Shown here piece after piece: positions 22,176-26,996 of a DNA stretch of 26,996 nt. The position numbers and the translations under genes are program-made. Numbering within the stretch: position 1 is the stretch's first letter; each line of letters starts with the position of its first letter. Origin of the DNA: a virus; the IMG/VR virus record IMGVR_UViG_3300009155_000211, positions 1 to 26,996 of that record. The stretch is one strand, 5' to 3'. The notes beneath the pieces were generated by a model, which was given only the letters and a program-made list of their open reading frames with translations, was not told where the DNA came from and did no database searches.

Positions 22176-24113
22176 ATGATGTGGTTATTTACAGCTACTG
22201 GTCCCGAAGAGGAATGGTCTACTAAAGGTTTGAATATCGCCGATAGTTTAGTAACACTAAAAAACTCCCTTAACAAGTTAATTGATCCTGAAACAACAAT
22301 AAGAGGGATCACTGAAATGGAAAACAAGGCCAAGGAATTACAAAGAACTATGTCTAGTGGAATGGTTTTTGAGGCTAGTAACTTTAGGGAGCAATTATTT
22401 AAATCATACAAACAAACATTAGAACTTGGAGGAACCTTTGAAGACATTACGGAGGCCGTTGGTGGATTTTCTGAGGGTATGAATAAGGTTGTTTTTATGA
22501 CTAGTGATATGACCAAAAATGGTGAAACATTTGCAAGTAGTCTTGTTGCTATGGAAAAAACGACTGGACTTACATCAAAAGAGTTAGGTAAAATGACTTC
22601 TGAGTTTATAAGACTTGAGGGATCTCAAATAAAAAGTGTTGAGAGAATGCAAGACATCTCAAGGACTGCAAGACTATCAGGTCTTAGCAGTAAGGCCCTT
22701 TTAACTGAGGTACAAGGTAGTTTATCAAAAATAGATTCATATGGATTTAAAAATGGTGTTGAGGGTTTAGTTAAAATGTCAACACAAGCACAACTTTTAA
22801 GAACATCGGTTGACGACATTGGCGCATTAAGTAAGGCTCAAGATTTTTGGGATCCAGAAAAAGCCATTGAAGCGGCATCTAAATTACAAATGTTAGGTGG
22901 AGCGATAGGTAATTTAGGTAACCCGTTTAAATTAATGAATATGGGTATGAATGACGTTGAGGCATTGCAAGATGAAATGATTAAACTATCGGCTAACGCA
23001 TTTAAAATAAATAAAGAAACTGGCGAAATAGACATTGATCCATTATCAAAAATGAAATTAAAAGAACAGGCTGATGTATTTGGTAAAACATTGGAGCAGT
23101 ACACTAAAATAGGTAGAGAAGCGAAAAAGGCTCAGGAGGTAATGAATGCCGTATCTGAGACTGGTTTTGGTGAAGGTATGAAAAAAGAATCAAAAGATTT
23201 ATTAGCGTCTTTAACTGAATTTAAAGGTGGAAAAATGATTTTAGACATACCTGGATTTAAAACTGACGATTTAGAATCGGCAATGGTAAAATCTCCAGAA
23301 TTATTACAACAGGCGTTAGAAAGTTATCAAAAAACTGCGGATATGTCTGATAGGCAAATAGCTGAAAAAGGACTTACATTACAAGAAACTTTAAATAAAG
23401 ATGCAAGAATTATTAGGGACACTTTAATATTAAGTTTAAGTAAAGAACAAAGAAGTGATATTATTAGTAATTTTGAAAAAGGTATTGATAAGATGTCCAC
23501 CAACCTCAAAGGAAATGCGCAACAAGGAGCCCAATTGGGTATGACCGGAATTAACGAAATTTATGATGATGCCAATAAGGGATCTCAAACTAGATTATTT
23601 ACTGAAGAGGAAATGATAAATATAAAAAACGAACAAAAATTAAAACAAAAAGACCCAATAAAGAATATTAACAAGACATACGAAAAAACAGACGCTGCAT
23701 TCTCAACAGGAAACAAAGTTTTAAGTTTAGGTAAAGGAGAAATGTTTAATTTTATTCCTGAAGATGAGGCTGTTTTTGCTCCAAACCTATTAAAAAAATT
23801 AGATTTTTTAAAAAATATATTCTTAGGGGTCCAAGATTTTACATCGAACCTACCAACAACGTTTAATCCACCAAAAATGGAAATGGGTAACCCTATTGAA
23901 ACTGCAATCCAACAAAAAAACATAAAACAAGAAATAGTAGAAACCCAAAAAGTTGAAGCGTCTGGAGACATCAATGTGAACATTAACGTTAATACTAGTG
24001 GAACTCTTTCAGATGCGTTAATGAAAGATAGAACATTTACTGAAGAACTAAAAACTAAGGTCGTAAATACAATAAAGAATATGCCTAAAATTATGGCTGA
24101 AAAGGGTAAGTGA
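22176..24113 (+). CDS. Tail tape measure protein (T4 gp29 position)
   Basis: 645 residues, close to T4 gp29 (590). It is almost entirely helical with long Lys/Glu/Ala/Leu segments. The core region (~85-260: FMTSDMTKNGETFASSLVAM, TTGLTSKELGKMTSEFIRLE, RTARLSGLSSKALLTEVQGS, LQMLGGAIGNLGNPFKLMNM) has the amphipathic and glycine-punctuated patterns of tape measure proteins. A Val/Asn repeat (SGDINVNINVNTSG) lies near 595. The protein sets tail length, sits inside the tube and is ejected with DNA. Two ATGs are adjacent (22176, 22179); the first is used here arbitrarily. Placement after the chaperone pair and before a baseplate gene fits the role. No lysozyme or peptidase motif was seen. Confidence 0.82.
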   Translation: MMWLFTATGPEEEWSTKGLNIADSLVTLKNSLNKLIDPETTIRGITEMENKAKELQRTMSSGMVFEASNFREQLFKSYKQTLELGGTFEDITEAVGGFSEGMNKVVFMTSDMTKNGETFASSLVAMEKTTGLTSKELGKMTSEFIRLEGSQIKSVERMQDISRTARLSGLSSKALLTEVQGSLSKIDSYGFKNGVEGLVKMSTQAQLLRTSVDDIGALSKAQDFWDPEKAIEAASKLQMLGGAIGNLGNPFKLMNMGMNDVEALQDEMIKLSANAFKINKETGEIDIDPLSKMKLKEQADVFGKTLEQYTKIGREAKKAQEVMNAVSETGFGEGMKKESKDLLASLTEFKGGKMILDIPGFKTDDLESAMVKSPELLQQALESYQKTADMSDRQIAEKGLTLQETLNKDARIIRDTLILSLSKEQRSDIISNFEKGIDKMSTNLKGNAQQGAQLGMTGINEIYDDANKGSQTRLFTEEEMINIKNEQKLKQKDPIKNINKTYEKTDAAFSTGNKVLSLGKGEMFNFIPEDEAVFAPNLLKKLDFLKNIFLGVQDFTSNLPTTFNPPKMEMGNPIETAIQQKNIKQEIVETQKVEASGDINVNINVNTSGTLSDALMKDRTFTEELKTKVVNTIKNMPKIMAEKGK

Positions 24114-24136
24114 TTATAAAAAATCTATACAATACC

Positions 24137-24144
24137 TATTTATA
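24137..24144 (+). promoter_or_regulatory. TATTTATA start element for the baseplate gene
   Basis: TATTTATA in the 44-nt gap after the tape measure stop, with a 13-nt leader to the ATG at 24158. Confidence 0.5.
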
Positions 24145-24157
24145 TATAAAATACTAA

Positions 24158-26996
24158 ATGGAAAGTCCGTTATCATTTGATTCGACAGAAAATTTTAGAA
24201 AAAAACTATTATTAAAAAACCTTAAACCTTATAAAGTTGATGGGTTTTATAGTCCTGCAGAAAAAACAACAAACAAAGAATTCTCATTAGTTGATTATTC
24301 AGTTATTGATACTACACCGTTAGATAACACCGCTAAACTAATTGAGAACACATTAATAGGTCAAAATAAATACACACCAGAAACCGATGGATTTGGTAAT
24401 ATGGTTAGTATTAATGTTAATAAAGGAACACAAACCAATAATGGTGTTTATGAATATTCTAAAACATTTTTTTCCACACTTGAAAATTTTGGAAAAAATA
24501 AAGAAATAGAATTAATGGTTCAAAACCAATATGGTCCGGAAGGTCAACAAAGTAAAACAACAATAACACCCAATTTAAATTTCCAAACAAAGGCCAATGA
24601 AGGAAACTACGGTTATACTGATAGTATTCGGAGTAATTTAGAAACTAAAGGAAATGAGTTAGAGAGGTTTTTAAGAGTATTAAACAAATACGGACCTGAA
24701 AAACAAGGGGGACAATACGGTGATTCGGTTGAATTTGAACTAAAAACTTTAGGAACAAATACAGGAGAATATAGAAACCAAAAAGACGCTCAAGGCAGTT
24801 TATTAGAGACTGACGGTCAAAAACAAGAGATTATATTATACACTAAAAACAAGTACGGACCGGCAATTAGAGGTAGTAAATCTTATGGTGGTGTTGTACC
24901 GATCAACGATGAGTACTCATTAGGTTCAAATTACGGAGAGTATATTCCAAACGAAAGTTCAGGATTTAATAGTGAATTACAAATATTAGGAGAACAAAAT
25001 TTAGTTATTTTACTAAATAATGTTTATCAACCAAATAACCCAACAGAGGTAACACCAAATGATAATATACAACAAAAACCAAGTAAGGGTGAGTTTATAT
25101 ATGAAACATCAATACCTGGTAGATCAACACAAGAATCACAAAGTTTGGTTTATGCAAAAAATAAATACAATAATGGTGAGGGTGGGTATGAAGATTTAAC
25201 AATAGACGACCTAACCACCGAAACAATTAATAGTCCTTACTTGTTAAGTGACACAACGTTCGCTTTCATTCCTTCTGACTATTTGCCGATTTCCATATTA
25301 ACAACGGATAAGGTTGAAAATATTAGTGGTAGTGATGGTAAGTTAAGTCAAGACTCATCGTTAGCACAAATAGGTGCGAAACGATTACAAAAAGAATTTA
25401 AAGCGAGAGTTGCTTTTGAGTTATTACAACAAACATTAGGTAAGTCAACATTAACTAATTCTACGATTGCACCGGATAGTGGTGGTATTTCTGTAAACCC
25501 AAAATTAAATCCATTTGATGTCTTAGGTGTTTTATCAAATAAATTACCAATAATACAAAGAGATTATAAAATTACATCAGCATCAAATAATGCCATTGAA
25601 TCGGTTGGATTTGTTGGTAGATTGTCTGGACTTTATTCGCCATATTCTATCATACCTAATCAATATTTTGATTACCCAAACAGGAATTTTTTAAGTCAAT
25701 CAGTCGATAATCCGGTTGGTTCGGTATTAGGTCTTGTTAATAATTTGGTTAATAGTATAACATCACCATTTATTGATTCTGCATCTGAATTATTTATCGC
25801 TAACACCTCACCGGCAGTTAGAGGGTTATTATTTGATCAATTATTTTATAACAACTATAGACCTGACTATCTTTTAAGTTCACTACAAAGTCCAAACCTA
25901 TTAGCACCTAAAGGTAATTACTACGTTGGTAGTACTAAAAACTTTATAAGAGACGCGGTTAGCCCTAAAACTGACCTACCAAAGGGAATATTCGGAAAGG
26001 CAAATATAGGTCCTGTTTTTGGTTATAGTGAAATAGCAAAAGAATATGAGGGAGCAAAATTATCAGAACAACTTTTTGGTATATCCTCTAAACCGTTTTA
26101 CGATAGTGTTGGTATACAAGGTGGATTTACTTGGGTCGCTAAGGATAATTTATATAGTCCTGGTAAATTTGTAGGTCCTGGAAATAAACAAATAAATGGG
26201 GGAACTGATACCGTATTTGAACAATCAAGTTTTGGGCCTGAATATAATAAATCAAAATCTACAAATTTTGATTTAACCGAAGGATCAATTTTAGACGCAA
26301 CCCAAAAATTAGTACAGGCAGCCAATAACTCCACAAGAAGAAGTGAACACGTTGGTAATGCTATTAATCAAGTATCTAAAGTGTTTAAAGATGGTTTAAT
26401 GGAAATGACGAAGGGATCTAAAGTTATTAGATACACAACACCGACATCTGTTGATCCGTCACAAGCGATTATGGGGTATGAGTATTGTCGATTATTCACA
26501 AAAGATAGACCATACTTAACATACAATGAATTACAAAAAAAAGACGGAAACATAAGAAATTTTTCTTATTCCGTATTAGATAAAACCTACAATCTTAATA
26601 TTGCTCCTATGGGTAGTAAAGATAATTTAGGGTCAAGTAATATTACTAATGAGGGTAAAGTAAAAAAATATATGTTCTCTATTGAGAATTTGGCGTGGAA
26701 AACATCCAATAAGTCTGGATATAGGGTTGACGATTTACCTGCTTGTGAGGTGGGACCTAATGGTGGTAGAATTATGTGGTTTCCACCATATGAATTAAAG
26801 TATGATGATTCCTCATCCGCTAGATGGACAACCGTTGATTTTTTAGGAAGACCCGAACCTATTTACATATATAAAAATAGTGAAAGATCAGGAGGATTAT
26901 CTTTCAAAATTGTGGTAGACCATCCATCAATTTTAAATTTGATTGTTAATAAAGAACTTGAAAAAGAAAATAATAGTGAGTCAACAAAAATAATTG
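24158..26996 (+). CDS. Large baseplate/tail structural protein, 3' end beyond the window
   Basis: Open from the ATG (MESPLSFDSTENFRKKLLLK) for 946 codons to the window edge without a stop. Residues ~62-350 are six degenerate repeats of ~53 residues, each with N-x-Y (often NKYGPE) and a later G-[EN]-Y turn. Residues ~400-430 contain a helical segment (IGAKRLQKEFKARVAFELLQ). The last visible ~100 residues (YMFSIENLAWKTSNKSGYRV, GRIMWFPPYELKYDD, TTVDFLGRPEPIYIYKNSER, SGGLSFKIVVDHPS) look like the beta domain of LysM-associated baseplate or tail-hub proteins, where a Gly-Arg-x-Glu-Pro strand precedes Tyr-Lys-x-x-x-Arg. Placed just after the tape measure gene, a baseplate role is inferred. The exact T4 counterpart cannot be named. 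Confidence 0.65.
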   Translation, partial: MESPLSFDSTENFRKKLLLKNLKPYKVDGFYSPAEKTTNKEFSLVDYSVIDTTPLDNTAKLIENTLIGQNKYTPETDGFGNMVSINVNKGTQTNNGVYEYSKTFFSTLENFGKNKEIELMVQNQYGPEGQQSKTTITPNLNFQTKANEGNYGYTDSIRSNLETKGNELERFLRVLNKYGPEKQGGQYGDSVEFELKTLGTNTGEYRNQKDAQGSLLETDGQKQEIILYTKNKYGPAIRGSKSYGGVVPINDEYSLGSNYGEYIPNESSGFNSELQILGEQNLVILLNNVYQPNNPTEVTPNDNIQQKPSKGEFIYETSIPGRSTQESQSLVYAKNKYNNGEGGYEDLTIDDLTTETINSPYLLSDTTFAFIPSDYLPISILTTDKVENISGSDGKLSQDSSLAQIGAKRLQKEFKARVAFELLQQTLGKSTLTNSTIAPDSGGISVNPKLNPFDVLGVLSNKLPIIQRDYKITSASNNAIESVGFVGRLSGLYSPYSIIPNQYFDYPNRNFLSQSVDNPVGSVLGLVNNLVNSITSPFIDSASELFIANTSPAVRGLLFDQLFYNNYRPDYLLSSLQSPNLLAPKGNYYVGSTKNFIRDAVSPKTDLPKGIFGKANIGPVFGYSEIAKEYEGAKLSEQLFGISSKPFYDSVGIQGGFTWVAKDNLYSPGKFVGPGNKQINGGTDTVFEQSSFGPEYNKSKSTNFDLTEGSILDATQKLVQAANNSTRRSEHVGNAINQVSKVFKDGLMEMTKGSKVIRYTTPTSVDPSQAIMGYEYCRLFTKDRPYLTYNELQKKDGNIRNFSYSVLDKTYNLNIAPMGSKDNLGSSNITNEGKVKKYMFSIENLAWKTSNKSGYRVDDLPACEVGPNGGRIMWFPPYELKYDDSSSARWTTVDFLGRPEPIYIYKNSERSGGLSFKIVVDHPSILNLIVNKELEKENNSESTKII
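24340..25200 (+). repeat. Six degenerate ~53-codon tandem repeats in the baseplate gene
   Basis: The Asn codon of an N-x-Y motif recurs at 24365, 24524, 24683, 24848, 25019 and 25160, at intervals of 159, 159, 165, 171 and 141 nt (53, 53, 55, 57 and 47 codons). Peptides at the anchors are QNKYTPE, QNQYGPE, LNKYGPE, KNKYGPA, NNVYQPN and KNKYNNG. Each of the first five is followed by a turn with Gly and Tyr or Phe, such as NGVYEY, GNYGY, TGEY, YGEY and KGEF. Similarity is at protein level only. Confidence 0.7.

Overview
The window is part of the genome of a contractile-tailed phage (Caudoviricetes) with a T4-like gene set. It is AT-rich and densely packed, with genes on both strands and no intergenic gap over about 140 bases. 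No host-type gene, rRNA, tRNA, CRISPR array or insertion sequence was seen. A Bacteroidota (flavobacterial) host is likely but inferred: starts lack Shine-Dalgarno sequences and are preceded by A/T-only leaders, and several structural proteins look like those I associate with Bacteroidota phages.

Layout. (1) 8-2550, minus strand: five tightly packed genes of unknown role, one with a WYL-like domain and one with a Cys/His cluster. (2) 2602-5588, plus: an 870-residue surface protein (lectin-like domain plus predicted beta-propeller) and a small beta-rich protein. (3) 5676-8717, plus: family B DNA polymerase with intact exonuclease and polymerase motifs. (4) 8714-14164, minus: a small beta-rich protein, a gp13-like neck protein, a fusion of an HExxH metallopeptidase-like domain with an Fe/Mn superoxide dismutase, and an SNF2-family helicase interrupted by an intein. 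(5) 14223-15970, plus: two neck or tail-completion proteins. (6) 15971-16120, minus: a 49-residue ribbon-helix-helix-like protein. (7) 16258-26996, plus: tail sheath, a small ORF, a HAD-family phosphatase, tail tube, a gp26-like chaperone with a probable frameshifted extension, tape measure, and a large baseplate-type protein that runs off the window.

How it fits together. Most genes build the neck, tail and baseplate. The polymerase and helicase serve replication or recombination. Nearly every transcription unit begins with TATTTAT(A), read toward the gene and usually 3-14 nt before the ATG, on both strands. This looks like the phage's own late-promoter or initiation element. It is the reverse complement of the T4 late box TATAAATA.

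Most unusual content: (a) a homing endonuclease gene nested in a different reading frame inside a still-open intein frame, so both proteins appear to be encoded by the same DNA; (b) the peptidase-superoxide dismutase fusion; (c) the oriented TATTTAT system with very short leaders; (d) a T6C frameshift site joining the two tail chaperone ORFs; (e) a small DNA-binding protein gene facing the sheath gene across a long inverted repeat.
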